NCBI GenBank assembly: GCA_963169235.1
Contig: CAUJCX010000035.1
Span: 124,001-188,000 of the forward strand
DNA from: Actinomycetota bacterium
Lineage (GTDB): Bacteria; Actinomycetota; Thermoleophilia; Miltoncostaeales; Miltoncostaeaceae
Reading direction: 5' to 3'
Length of the DNA: 64,000 bases
Positions 27,466 to 36,251 of the stretch are shown here, piece after piece; within the stretch, counting starts at the first letter, position 1; each line of letters opens with the position of its first letter. Made by a program: the position numbers and the translations under genes. The notes under the pieces were generated by a model. The model was not told the origin of the DNA. It did no database searches and saw nothing but the letters and a program-made list of their open reading frames with translations.

Positions 27466-28700
27466 CCGCGGTCCTCGACCCGCTCGTCGGCGTGTGGGTG
27501 CGCCGACAGACCTGGCGCGATGTGCTGTACGCCGTTCTGGCGCTACCCATCGGAGTGTTCTCCCTGGGGTCCGTCGCGGTGCTCCTGGGCGTCGGTGGCG
27601 CGCTGGTGATCCTGCTGGTCGGCATCGTGATCATCGCCGGCACGCTGATCCTCGCGGCGTGGGCGGGGCGCTTCGACGCGCGCCTGGCCAACCGCCTGGT
27701 GGGGGCGGGCGTGACGCCGGTGCCGTCGCCGCCCGCCGGCGCCTCGTTCGTGCGCGGCGTGATGGGCGCGTACGCCTCCGGGGACGCGTGGCGGGCCCTC
27801 GTGTGGTTCGTGCTGCGCCTGCCGCTGGGCGTCGTCGCCGTCGTCTGTCTGGTACTGCCGTGGTTCCTCGGCCTCGGCCTGCTGATCGCCCCGTTCGGCG
27901 GCGTGCTGTTCGACGCGGCGTGGTGGGTGCGCGCCCTGGCGCTGGTCGGCGGGGCCTCGGCGCTGCTGCTGTTCCCCCACGTGATGCGCGGCGTCGGGGT
28001 CATGCACGGCGCGCTGGCCCGGCTGCTCTTGGGCCGGTCGGCGAGCGCCGTGGTGGCCGAGGCAGAGGCCCGCACCGCGACGGCGGAGGCCCGCACCGAC
28101 GTGGCGCGCGAACTGCACGACTCGGTGGGGCACAGCCTGACCGCGTCGGTGCTGCAGGCCAGCGCGGCGCGGCGGATGCTGGCCACCGACCCCGAGTACG
28201 CCGACCGGGCGCTGGCGGCCATCGAGCAGCAGGGCCGGGCCGCGCTTGAGGACCTCGACCGCGTGCTGGCGCTGATGCGCGACGACGGGGCGGCGGCGCG
28301 CGACGTGGTGGGCCTTGAGGGCGTCGAGGCGCTCGTGGAGAGCGCCACGCACGCCGGGCAACCCGTCGACCTGTCGCGGGGCGGCGACCTGAACGGCGTT
28401 CCCCGCGTGGTGTCGGCCGTCGCCTACCGGGTGGTGCAGGAGGGGCTCACCAACGCCATGCGGCACGCGGCGGGCGCCCGCACCGGCGTGTGCGTGTGCG
28501 CCCACGACGCCCGCGTGACCGTGCGGGTGGAGAACGCCGCGGGCCAAGGCCCGGCGGACGCGCGCACGGCGGGCGGCACCGGCATCACGGGCCTGCGCGA
28601 GCGCGTGACCGCCGTGGGGGGCACGCTGACGGCCGGGCCCCGCGACGGCGGCGGGTTCCGCCTCGACGCGGAGATCCCCTACGGTGGGCGCGATGCCTGA
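27462..28700 (+). CDS. NarL-type sensor histidine kinase (HisKA_3)
   Basis: A 412-residue kinase. The N-terminal half has four membrane segments, arranged as two hairpins (about 20-68 and 112-172), with little extracellular sequence, so it may sense the membrane or a partner. The HisKA_3 helix has H219 in RELHDSVGHSL, and the ATPase domain shows VVQEGLTNAMRHA and GTGITGLRERV. The PspC/DUF1707-like membrane part and the DUF4097 neighbour recall cell-envelope stress systems of the LiaRS/DesK kind. ATGA overlap upstream; the downstream regulator gene overlaps its end. Confidence 0.93.
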   Translation: MTAVLDPLVGVWVRRQTWRDVLYAVLALPIGVFSLGSVAVLLGVGGALVILLVGIVIIAGTLILAAWAGRFDARLANRLVGAGVTPVPSPPAGASFVRGVMGAYASGDAWRALVWFVLRLPLGVVAVVCLVLPWFLGLGLLIAPFGGVLFDAAWWVRALALVGGASALLLFPHVMRGVGVMHGALARLLLGRSASAVVAEAEARTATAEARTDVARELHDSVGHSLTASVLQASAARRMLATDPEYADRALAAIEQQGRAALEDLDRVLALMRDDGAAARDVVGLEGVEALVESATHAGQPVDLSRGGDLNGVPRVVSAVAYRVVQEGLTNAMRHAAGARTGVCVCAHDARVTVRVENAAGQGPADARTAGGTGITGLRERVTAVGGTLTAGPRDGGGFRLDAEIPYGGRDA

Positions 28701-29376
28701 TCCCGTCATCCGCGTGGTGATCGCCGACGACGACGCCCTGGTGCGCGGCGGCCTGGCCACCATCCTGTCGCTGGAGCCGGGCATCGAGGTGGTCGGGGAG
28801 GCCGAGGACGGGGACGACGCGGTGGCCGTGTGCCGCCGCGTCCACCCGGACGTCGTGCTGATGGATGTGCGCATGCCCGGTACGGACGGCATCGCCGCCA
28901 CCCGCCGCCTGGCGGCCGACGAGGACGCGCCCCGCATCCTGGTGGTGACCACGTTCGAGAACGACGACTACGTGTACGGGGCCCTGCACGCGGGGGCGGC
29001 CGGCTTCGTGCTGAAGCGCGTGCGGCCCGAGGAGCTGGTGCAGGCCGTCCGCATCGTGGCAGGAGGGGAGGCGATGGTGTTCCCGCCCATGCTGCGGGCG
29101 ATGGTGGGGCGCAACCACGCGGCGCTGCCCGGCGACGATCCCCGCCGCCGGCTGGTGAACGAGCTGACCCCGCGCGAGGCGGAGATCCTGCGGATGCTGG
29201 CGGAGGGGCTGTCGAACGCCGAGATCGCCGCGCGCCTGGTGGTGGCCGTGCACACGGTCAAGACCCACGTCGCGCACGTGCTGGGAAAGCTGCAGGCGCG
29301 CGACCGCACGCAGGCGGTGATCCTGGCGTACGAGTCGGGCTTCATCCGCCCCGGGGACGCGCCCGCGCCGCCGTGA
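28693..29376 (+). CDS. NarL/LuxR-family response regulator
   Basis: A 227-residue regulator. The receiver domain has ADDD (11-14), phosphoacceptor D58 (VVLMDVRMPG), T in VVTTFEND and K in FVLKRV. The C-terminal LuxR helix-turn-helix is LTPREAEILRMLAEGLSNAEIA followed by VKTHVAHVLGKL (first part given as LTPREAEILRMLAEG). The ATG at 28693 lies inside the kinase gene end, so the pair is coupled; GTG 28684 is an in-frame alternative. It should regulate the upstream DUF4097 operon and envelope genes, which is inference. Confidence 0.94.
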   Translation: MPDPVIRVVIADDDALVRGGLATILSLEPGIEVVGEAEDGDDAVAVCRRVHPDVVLMDVRMPGTDGIAATRRLAADEDAPRILVVTTFENDDYVYGALHAGAAGFVLKRVRPEELVQAVRIVAGGEAMVFPPMLRAMVGRNHAALPGDDPRRRLVNELTPREAEILRMLAEGLSNAEIAARLVVAVHTVKTHVAHVLGKLQARDRTQAVILAYESGFIRPGDAPAPP

Positions 29377-29411
29377 GGCTGCGGGCCGCGCTCCAGGTGG
29401 GCGCGGCAGGG

Positions 29412-29417
29412 TACGGT
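29412..29417 (+). promoter_or_regulatory. -10 element of the FdhF/YdeP-type gene
   Basis: TACGGT, 40 bases before the TTG start. A GAGGAGG ribosome site lies between and fixes the unusual TTG start of the oxidoreductase gene. Confidence 0.4.
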
Positions 29418-29456
29418 TGACCGCGTGGGTACGCCGACCGTGAGGAGGCACCGACG

Positions 29457-31790
29457 TTGACCGGATCCGACGAGCCCCGCCCGCGGGCGGACCCGCCGCA
29501 GGGGGGCGAGGGGCCCGAGGCCACGGGGCCGTGGTCGCAGCGGCCGTACCGGCACCCCGCGGCCGGCTGGGGGGCCACGAAGGCCGTGGGCAAGGTGCTG
29601 ATGCGCGAGCGCGCGGTCGTCGACGGCACCGTGGCCATCTTCCGCATGAACCACGAGAACGGCGGGTTCGACTGCCCGGGCTGCGCGTGGCCCGACTCGA
29701 TCAAGGGCCTGCACCTGGACATCTGCGAGAACGGCATCAAGCACGTCACGTGGGAGATGACCGCGAAGCGGGTGGACCGCGACTTCTTCGCCGCGCACAC
29801 CGTCACCGAGTTGGAGGGGTGGAGCGACTTCGCGCTGGAGGACCAGGGGCGCCTCACCGAGCCGATGAGCTACGACGCGGACACCGACCGCTACGTGCCG
29901 ATCGCGTGGGACGACGCGTTCGCCCTGATCGCCGGCGAGCTCCGCGACCTCGACTCCCCCGATGAGGCGGCGTTCTACACGTCGGGGCGCCTGGGCAACG
30001 AGGCGACGTTCCTCTACCAGCTGTTCGTGCGCGAGCTGGGAACCAACAACCTGCCCGACTGCTCGAACATGTGCCACGAGGCGTCCGGGCGGGCGCTGCA
30101 GGCCGCGCTGGGCACCGGCAAGGGCACGGCCGACCTGAAGGACTGGGAGATGGCGGACGCCATCTTCCTGCTGGGCGTCAACGCCGCGTCCAACGCGCCG
30201 CGCATGCTCACCGCGCTCACCGAGGCGTTCGAGCGCGGCGCCGACATCGTGCACATCAACCCGCTGGTGGAGGCCGCCGCCCGCCGCGCCATCGTGCCGC
30301 ACGAGTTCGTCCGCATGGCGACGTTCCGCTCCACCCCCACCAGCACGCTCAACCTGCAGGTGCGCCCCGGCGGTGACATGGCGCTGATGCGGGGCATCGC
30401 GAAGGCGGTGTTCGAGGAGCACCGCAGCGACCCCAAGGCGCTGGACGAGGAGTTCCTCGACCGCCACACCACGGGCGTCGACGAGTACCGGGCGCTGTGC
30501 GAGCGCACCCCGTGGCCCGAGCTGGCACGCCAGACCGGCCTGGCCGAGGCCGACATCCGCCGCGCCGCCCGGGTGTACTCGCGGTCGGACCGCACGCTCA
30601 TGAGCTGGTGCCTGGGCGTGACCCAGCACGAGCATGGCGTCGACACGGTGCGCGAGATCGTCAACGTGCTGCTCTTGCGCGGCAACCTCGGCCGGGAGGG
30701 CACGGGGCCGTCGCCCGTGCGCGGGCACAGCAACGTGCAGGGCAACCGCACGTGCGGCATCGACCATCGCCCGCCCGCGGCCTTTCTCGACCGCCTGGCG
30801 GACGTGTGCGGCGTCGATCCGCCGCGGCACCACGGGCGCGACACCGTCGCGACCATCGCGGGCATGCACGACGGCTCCGTGAAGGTGTTCTTCGGCATGG
30901 GCGGCAACTTCGCCCAGGCGGCGCCCGACACGGCGTTCACCGCGGCGGGCCTGCGCCGGTGCGCGCTGACCGTGCACGTGAGCACCAAGCTCAACCGCAG
31001 CCACCTGGTGCACGGGCGGCGGGCGCTCATCCTGCCCAGCATCGCCCGCACCGAGCGCGACCAGCAGCGCTCGGGGCCCCAGCAGATCACGGTGGAGGAC
31101 TCCATGAGCATGGTGCACCGGTCGGTGGGACGGCGGCCGCCCGCCTCGCCGCACCTGCGCTCCGAGCCGGCCATCGTCGCGGGCATCGCCCAGGCGACTT
31201 TGACGGCGAGCCCCACCCGCTGGCAGTGGTACGTGGACGACTACGACCGCATCCGTGACACGATGGCGCGGGTGCTGCCCGGGTTCGAGGACATGAACCG
31301 GCGGGTGCGGCTGCCCCTGGGCTTCCGCATCAAGCAGCCGGCGCGTGAGCTGGTGTTTGCGACCCCGTCCGGCAAGGCCGAGTTCTCGCTGGCCGCGCTG
31401 CCGGACGTGGTGCCCGCCGCCGACGACGTGCTGGTCTTGCAGACCATGCGCTCCCACGACCAGTGGAACACCACCATCTACTCCGACGACGACCGCTACC
31501 GCGGCATCGAGAACCTGCGCACGATGGTGCTGATGAACGCCGACGACATGCGGTCCCGCGGCATCGGGCAGGGACAGCTGGTGGACCTAGTGGCGACGTC
31601 GCGCGACGGCTCCACCCGCACGCTGCGCGGGTACCGGGCGCTCACGTACGACATGCCGCGGGGCAGCGCGGCGGGCTACATGCCCGAGATGAACGTGCTG
31701 GTCGGTGCGGCCGACGTCAGCACGCAGAGCGACCAGCCGCTCATGAAGAACATCGCGGTACGCATCAGCCCGGCGGTGCCGGCCCCCTGA
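29457..31790 (+). CDS. FdhF/YdeP-family molybdopterin oxidoreductase
   Basis: A 777-residue molybdenum bis-MGD enzyme of the YdeP branch. The N-terminus has only a partial cysteine set (NGGFDCPGCAWPD, about 69-81) rather than a full Fe4S4 motif. The cofactor-binding region includes YTSGRLGNEA and the active-site loop SNMCHEASG, where the cysteine or a neighbour may ligate Mo. The C-terminal domain (about 645-777) has the QWNTTIYSDDDRYRGI motif and a final NADDM-R-RGI segment. Start TTG 29457 is chosen for its GAGGAGG. No electron-transfer subunit lies next to it, so the partner and substrate (formate or a nitrogen compound) are unknown. Confidence 0.9.
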   Translation: MTGSDEPRPRADPPQGGEGPEATGPWSQRPYRHPAAGWGATKAVGKVLMRERAVVDGTVAIFRMNHENGGFDCPGCAWPDSIKGLHLDICENGIKHVTWEMTAKRVDRDFFAAHTVTELEGWSDFALEDQGRLTEPMSYDADTDRYVPIAWDDAFALIAGELRDLDSPDEAAFYTSGRLGNEATFLYQLFVRELGTNNLPDCSNMCHEASGRALQAALGTGKGTADLKDWEMADAIFLLGVNAASNAPRMLTALTEAFERGADIVHINPLVEAAARRAIVPHEFVRMATFRSTPTSTLNLQVRPGGDMALMRGIAKAVFEEHRSDPKALDEEFLDRHTTGVDEYRALCERTPWPELARQTGLAEADIRRAARVYSRSDRTLMSWCLGVTQHEHGVDTVREIVNVLLLRGNLGREGTGPSPVRGHSNVQGNRTCGIDHRPPAAFLDRLADVCGVDPPRHHGRDTVATIAGMHDGSVKVFFGMGGNFAQAAPDTAFTAAGLRRCALTVHVSTKLNRSHLVHGRRALILPSIARTERDQQRSGPQQITVEDSMSMVHRSVGRRPPASPHLRSEPAIVAGIAQATLTASPTRWQWYVDDYDRIRDTMARVLPGFEDMNRRVRLPLGFRIKQPARELVFATPSGKAEFSLAALPDVVPAADDVLVLQTMRSHDQWNTTIYSDDDRYRGIENLRTMVLMNADDMRSRGIGQGQLVDLVATSRDGSTRTLRGYRALTYDMPRGSAAGYMPEMNVLVGAADVSTQSDQPLMKNIAVRISPAVPAP

Positions 31791-31800
31791 GCCCGCGCTG

Positions 31801-32598
31801 TCAGCGGGCCGTCAGCGCCACGCTGGCCTCGGACGTGTACGCGAAGAACGTCAGGGTCTCCTGGAGGTACAGCTGCACGCGCTCCGCGTCGTGCGAGAGG
31901 TACCCGATGGACAGGTCCTGACCCAGGTGCAGGGCGAAGTCGCCGCCCCGGGTCGACACCAGCAGGGCCCCGTCCAGCGCCGGCGCCCAGATGATGTCGC
32001 CGTCGAGCAGGCGCGCCACGTGCTCGCGCACCGGGTAGCCGTGGTCGGTGGTCTCGGAGACCTCGGTGTACAGGTCGGCCGACAGCAGCAGGCTGTACGG
32101 CCCGTCGACGCCCGCCAGGCGCAGCGCGCTGAGCGCCTGGGCCACGGCGTCCGGCAGGCGCCGGACGTCCTCGGGCACCAAGAGGGGGGCGTTGGAGCTG
32201 GACGGGGCGATGCCGGTGACGCCCGCCGCCTGGTCGCCGTGGAACACGGTGCGGTCCTCGGCCAGCGCGATGGCCTTGGCGGCGTCCTTCACCGGCTGCC
32301 AGTCGGAATCCTGGGATCCGCGCTCCACGTCGTCCACCGCGTCGCGGGCGACGAAGAACGGCGCGCGCAGCTCCACCAGGGCCTGGGCGACGCGCTGCCG
32401 GGCGATGACGCCGCCCTCGTCGGTGAGCGGGCGCAGGTGCCCCGTACCGACGGCCGCCAGCTCGGGACCGCACGGGCCCACCACGTCCACCACGCGGCGA
32501 CCGGCGATGAGGCGCGTGAACGTGCGGCGGGTCTCCTCCTCGATCTCCGCCCACGCGGCGTCCGAGATGGGGGCAAGTTCGCGATGCAGGTTGTTCAC
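31801..32598 (-). CDS. Family 1 encapsulin shell protein
   Basis: A 265-residue HK97-fold shell protein of the linocin-M18/encapsulin family. The N-terminus NNLHRELAPISDAAWAEIE is the characteristic cargo-contact helix and strand; LAGRRVVDVVGP-type sequence (here LIAGRRVVDVVGPCG), VARDAVDDVERG, and the C-terminal YLQETLTFFAYTSEASVAL complete the match. Length is normal. GTG 32598 overlaps the TGA of the DyP gene (GTGA), with AAGGAG nine bases upstream, so shell and cargo are co-translated. The compartment sequesters the peroxidase, probably for oxidative-stress defence. Confidence 0.96.
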   Translation of the reverse strand: MNNLHRELAPISDAAWAEIEEETRRTFTRLIAGRRVVDVVGPCGPELAAVGTGHLRPLTDEGGVIARQRVAQALVELRAPFFVARDAVDDVERGSQDSDWQPVKDAAKAIALAEDRTVFHGDQAAGVTGIAPSSSNAPLLVPEDVRRLPDAVAQALSALRLAGVDGPYSLLLSADLYTEVSETTDHGYPVREHVARLLDGDIIWAPALDGALLVSTRGGDFALHLGQDLSIGYLSHDAERVQLYLQETLTFFAYTSEASVALTAR

Positions 32599-33638
32599 GG
32601 GGTGACGCTCCTTCTCATGCCGCCGATGCCGAGTGAGCCGTCCGCGGCGGACGGCGAGGGGGCCGCGTCGTCCGCGGGGGGCGCGGGCGCGGGTGCGTAT
32701 GCGTCGGGATCCTCCAGGAACCCGCCGGGTGGGACGAAGAACAGGCACCCCGTGACCGGGGTGGAGAAGTCGAGGATGCGGTCGTGGTTGCCGGGCGGAT
32801 CCCCGATGAACATGTTGCGCAGCATCCGCTCGGTCACGCCGACGTCGGCCGCATAGCCGATGAAGTACGTGCCGGAGTCGCCGTCGCCCACGCGCCCGAA
32901 CGCCAGGTTGTCCCGCACGATCTGGCGCTGGGTGCCGTCGGGATCCTCGATGACGTTGAGCGCGACGTGGGAGTTGGACGGCTTGACGTCGTCGGCCAGC
33001 TCGATGTCCTCCAGCTTGGTGCGGCCGATGACGCGCTGCTGCTCCTCCACCGGCAGCGCGTCCCACGTGACCAGGTCGTGGAGGTACTTCTGCACGATCA
33101 CGTAGCTGGACCCCGTCCAGACCGTATCGTCGGCCACGAGGGCGGCCGCGATGGCCGCCGACGAGGGCGTGGGGTTCTCGGTTCCGTCCACGAACCCCAG
33201 CAGGTCACGGCTGTCGAAGAATCGGAAACCGTGGGTCTCGTCGGCGACGTCGGCGTGCTGCCCGAGCGCCCGCACGATGCGGTGGGCAAGCTCGAAGCAC
33301 ATGTCGGGCCGGCACGCGCGGATGTGGAACAGCAGGTCGCCGGGCGTCGCCACCGCGGTGTGCCGGTCGCCGTCGATGCGCTCGAACGGATGCAGGCCGG
33401 GGGGCGCGGGGATGTCGTACATGCGGGCCCACAGTCCGGCGCCGATGCCGGTGACGCAGCTGAGACCGCACTCCGGCACCCGGAAGCCCACGGCGCGCAC
33501 CAGCGACGGCACGTCGGCCAGCACGTCGCGGACGTCCGCCTCGTGGCCGTGGTGCACGGTCACGGTGAGGAAGATGGCGGCCTTGGCGGGCGGGGCCAGC
33601 ACGTCCTGCGCGAGATCTTCGGGGTGGGACGTCCCCAC
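32595..33638 (-). CDS. DyP-type peroxidase, encapsulin cargo
   Basis: A 347-residue haem peroxidase. The distal GxxDG motif is GFVDG (148-152, catalytic D151), the proximal haem ligand is H224 in SNSHVALNV, and the distal arginine is R242 in IVRDNLAFG. After the enzyme domain a flexible Pro/Ala-rich linker (about 315-333) leads to a C-terminal LGIGGMRR peptide, which matches the LxIGxLxxR type of encapsulation signal. It should oxidise bulky phenolic or haem-like substrates with peroxide inside the shell. GTG 33638 has GGAGG upstream. It is the first gene of a two-gene operon with the shell protein. Confidence 0.96.
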   Translation of the reverse strand: MGTSHPEDLAQDVLAPPAKAAIFLTVTVHHGHEADVRDVLADVPSLVRAVGFRVPECGLSCVTGIGAGLWARMYDIPAPPGLHPFERIDGDRHTAVATPGDLLFHIRACRPDMCFELAHRIVRALGQHADVADETHGFRFFDSRDLLGFVDGTENPTPSSAAIAAALVADDTVWTGSSYVIVQKYLHDLVTWDALPVEEQQRVIGRTKLEDIELADDVKPSNSHVALNVIEDPDGTQRQIVRDNLAFGRVGDGDSGTYFIGYAADVGVTERMLRNMFIGDPPGNHDRILDFSTPVTGCLFFVPPGGFLEDPDAYAPAPAPPADDAAPSPSAADGSLGIGGMRRSVTP

Positions 33639-33677
33639 TGACGGGCACCTCCGGTCGCGGCCTGGGTCGTCCCTCCG

Positions 33678-33683
33678 AGCCTA
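33678..33683 (-). promoter_or_regulatory. -10 element of the DyP-encapsulin operon
   Basis: TAGGCT on the minus strand, 39 bases before the GTG start of the peroxidase. Identical hexamers precede the fumarase and the gene at 59116. Confidence 0.45.
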
Positions 33684-33838
33684 CCCGGCCGCGCGCGGGT
33701 GCGGAGCCGCGCACGTCGGGGCCGCCCCGTCGTCCCGCGGTACTCACCGCCCGCCGGTGGTGGCGGCGCAGGTGGTCGGCGGCATATCGTGGGCGTGCCC
33801 GCGCGTCGCACCTCGCACCGTCCACCAAGGACCCGCCC

Positions 33839-34657
33839 ATGCCCGCTCGCATCGCCGGTATCGCCGTCGCCGCCCTGGCGCTCGGCGGCGCCGTGGCCTC
33901 CACCGCCGGCGCCACTGCCCGCCTGATCGACGTCCGCGCCGTCGCCGCCACCCAGATCACCGCGATCGCGGCCGAGGCAGGTCCGCCCGTGGTGGTGCCC
34001 GGCCGCCTGCCGGTGGACGCGTCGGGACGCATCGTCGCGTCCGGCGGGTCCCGCGGCGCGCGGGGGTACGCGATCGTGCTGGGCGCGCCGGGATGCAACG
34101 GCGCGGACGCGTGCTCGGTGGCGACGTTCTCGGCCGACCGCCGCGCCACGGCCGCGGGCCCGGTGCGGGTGGCGCTCGTCCGCGGCGTCGAGGGGCGGTT
34201 CACGCCCATGAGCTGCGGCGCGTCCTGCACGCGTCCCGCCATCGCGTTCCGCCTGGGCGGGGTCGCGTACACGCTGGAGGTGGTGCCCATCGGACCCGGC
34301 CACCGTGCCCAGCTGGTGCGGCTGGCCAACCAGGCCATCGTCGCGGCCCGGCCCGCCCCGCGGCCCGCGAACACGCCGACGCCGCGCCAGAAGTCGGTGT
34401 GCAGCGCGTCGGGCGACACGTGCACGGCCATCTACCTGCGCGGCACCAGCATCGTGATCCGGCGTGGGTACGCCGCCCGCTACGTGCCGAAGGAGCGCCT
34501 GTGCCTGCGGTATCCGGGCATGCAGGTGAGCTGCCGCACCGTGCCCGTGCGCCGGGTGGGGAAGGCGTGGCAGTCGCAGGCCGTGTTCCCGATGCAGGAC
34601 CCGGGCCCGTACCAGGTGGTGGGTACGAAGGGCGCCCGCATCGTCGCCGGCACGTAG
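33839..34657 (+). CDS. Secreted Cys-rich protein, paralogue of 20812-21630
   Basis: A 272-residue exported protein with a signal peptide ending near STAGA (about residue 25). It shares length and landmarks with the protein at 20812: a PGRLPVDASGR segment, GCNGADAC, RFTPMSCGASC, CSASGDTC, LCLRYPG and a final C-x-T-V. The paired cysteines suggest disulfides and a folded extracellular domain of about 240 residues. A Pro-rich stretch (about 175-187) separates two halves. AAGGA precedes the ATG. It stands alone between the peroxidase operon (divergent) and fumC. Function unknown. Confidence 0.68.
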   Translation: MPARIAGIAVAALALGGAVASTAGATARLIDVRAVAATQITAIAAEAGPPVVVPGRLPVDASGRIVASGGSRGARGYAIVLGAPGCNGADACSVATFSADRRATAAGPVRVALVRGVEGRFTPMSCGASCTRPAIAFRLGGVAYTLEVVPIGPGHRAQLVRLANQAIVAARPAPRPANTPTPRQKSVCSASGDTCTAIYLRGTSIVIRRGYAARYVPKERLCLRYPGMQVSCRTVPVRRVGKAWQSQAVFPMQDPGPYQVVGTKGARIVAGT

Positions 34658-34754
34658 CGGCCGCGAGGGCCGACCCGTCCCGCGGGGGTGCACCGGCGAC
34701 CAACGTCCCCTGTGGGCGGACCGTCCGCCCCGGCCCCGGGCGGGCGGGCCTCGT

Positions 34755-34760
34755 TAGGCT
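34755..34760 (+). promoter_or_regulatory. -10 element of the fumarase gene
   Basis: TAGGCT, about 115 bases before the fumC ATG. The long leader between holds no recognised regulatory structure. Confidence 0.45.
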
Positions 34761-34874
34761 GGACGTGCCGGGGCGGACGTCGCTTCCGGTGCGCGGGCCA
34801 TCGCGCGGGCTCTGGGGCGATCCATTCGCCGGGCCGCGCGGGCCGGCGTCGTCGTGCACCGAGATTGGAGTCAG

Positions 34875-36197
34875 ATGGCGCAGCAGCTGTGGGGTGGCGA
34901 GACCACCAAGGCGGTCGAGAACTTCCCGGTATCCGGCGAGCGGGTGCCGCTCCCCGTCATCCACTGGCTGGGGCGCATCAAGGGCGCCGCGGCCCGCGTG
35001 AACGCCGACCTGGGCCAGCTGGACGCCGCCGTGGCGAAGCGCATCGCGGACGCCGCCGACAAGGTGGCCGGCGGCCAGTACGACGACCAGTTCCCCATCG
35101 ACGTGTTCCAGACGGGCTCCGGCACGTCGTCCAACATGAACACCAACGAGGTGCTCGCCAACATCGCCGGCGAGGGGACGCACCCCAACGACCACGTCAA
35201 CATGGGGCAGAGCTCCAACGACGTGTTCCCGTCGGCCGTGCACCTCGCGGCGCTCGAGCAGACCACGAAGAACCTGCTGCCCGCGCTTGACCACCTGGCG
35301 TCGGAGCTCGAGGCCAAGGCCGCCGAGTTCAAGGACATCGTGAAGTCGGGCCGCACCCACCTGATGGACGCGGTGCCCGTCACGCTGGGCCAGGAGTTCG
35401 GCGGTTTCGCCGCCCAGATCCGCCAGGCCGAGGCGCGCGTGAACGACACGCTGCCGCGCCTGTCGCAGATCCCGCTGGGCGGCACGGCCACCGGCACCGG
35501 CCTCAACAGCCACAAGGACTTCGCCGCGAAGGTGCGCGAGACGCTCACAAAGGACACGGGCCTCACCATCAACGCCCCCGCCCACCCGTTCGAGGCGCAG
35601 GGCAACCGCGACGGCCTCGTCGAGGCCTCCGGCGCGCTCAAGGTGCTGGCGGTCTCGCTGACGAAGATCGCGAACGACCTGGCGATGATGGGCTCCGGCC
35701 CGCGCGTCGGCATCGGCGAGCTGTTCCTGCCCGAGCTGCAGAAGGGCTCGTCGATCATGCCGGGCAAGGTCAACCCGGTGATCCCCGAGGTGTGCCTGCA
35801 GGTGGCGGCTCAGGTGATCGGCAACGACACCGCCATCACCATCGGCGGCATGCAGGGCCAGTTCGAGCTGAACGTGCGCATCCCGCTGATGGCGCGCAAC
35901 CTGCTGCAGTCGATCCACCTGCTGACCAGCGCGTGCACCATGCTGGCCGACAAGTGCGTCGCGGGGCTCCAGGCCAACCTGGCCGGCTGCGAGGCCAGCG
36001 CCGAGGGCACCCTGGCGACGGCGACGGCCCTCAACCCCTACATCGGGTACGACAAGGCCGGCGAGATCGTGAAGGAGGCCACGAAGTCGGGCCGGCCGCT
36101 GCGCGAGGTCGCGCGCGAGCAGGGCGTCGACGAGGAGACGCTCACCAAGGCCCTGAACCTGCGCGAGATCGCCGCGGGTTCGGGTTTCGCCGAGTAG
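34875..36197 (+). CDS. fumC: Class II fumarate hydratase
   Basis: A 440-residue homotetrameric fumarase of the aspartase/fumarase superfamily, interconverting fumarate and malate in the TCA cycle. Signatures are TGSGTSSNMNTNEV (near residue 80), the GRTHLMDAVPV segment, and the catalytic loop GSSIMPGKVNP. The usual first 20 residues (the xExDxLGxxxVP stretch) are missing: the protein begins at QLWGGETTKAVENFPVSG. The ATG at 34875 has TTGGAG six bases upstream, and the in-frame extension (GTG 34854) does not restore the missing motif. It is otherwise full length and should be active. Confidence 0.95.
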   Translation: MAQQLWGGETTKAVENFPVSGERVPLPVIHWLGRIKGAAARVNADLGQLDAAVAKRIADAADKVAGGQYDDQFPIDVFQTGSGTSSNMNTNEVLANIAGEGTHPNDHVNMGQSSNDVFPSAVHLAALEQTTKNLLPALDHLASELEAKAAEFKDIVKSGRTHLMDAVPVTLGQEFGGFAAQIRQAEARVNDTLPRLSQIPLGGTATGTGLNSHKDFAAKVRETLTKDTGLTINAPAHPFEAQGNRDGLVEASGALKVLAVSLTKIANDLAMMGSGPRVGIGELFLPELQKGSSIMPGKVNPVIPEVCLQVAAQVIGNDTAITIGGMQGQFELNVRIPLMARNLLQSIHLLTSACTMLADKCVAGLQANLAGCEASAEGTLATATALNPYIGYDKAGEIVKEATKSGRPLREVAREQGVDEETLTKALNLREIAAGSGFAE

Positions 36198-36213
36198 GGA
36201 AGGCCGCGACCGC

Positions 36214-36241
36214 CCGGGGCCGCCTGCGACGGCGGCCCCGG
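36214..36241. terminator. Perfect 11-bp hairpin between fumC and the propeller array
   Basis: Arms CCGGGGCCGCC and GGCGGCCCCGG surround the loop TGCGAC. The hairpin lies between convergent stop codons at 36197 and 36252 and can end both transcripts. Confidence 0.65.
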
Positions 36242-36251
36242 AGCGCGCGCG

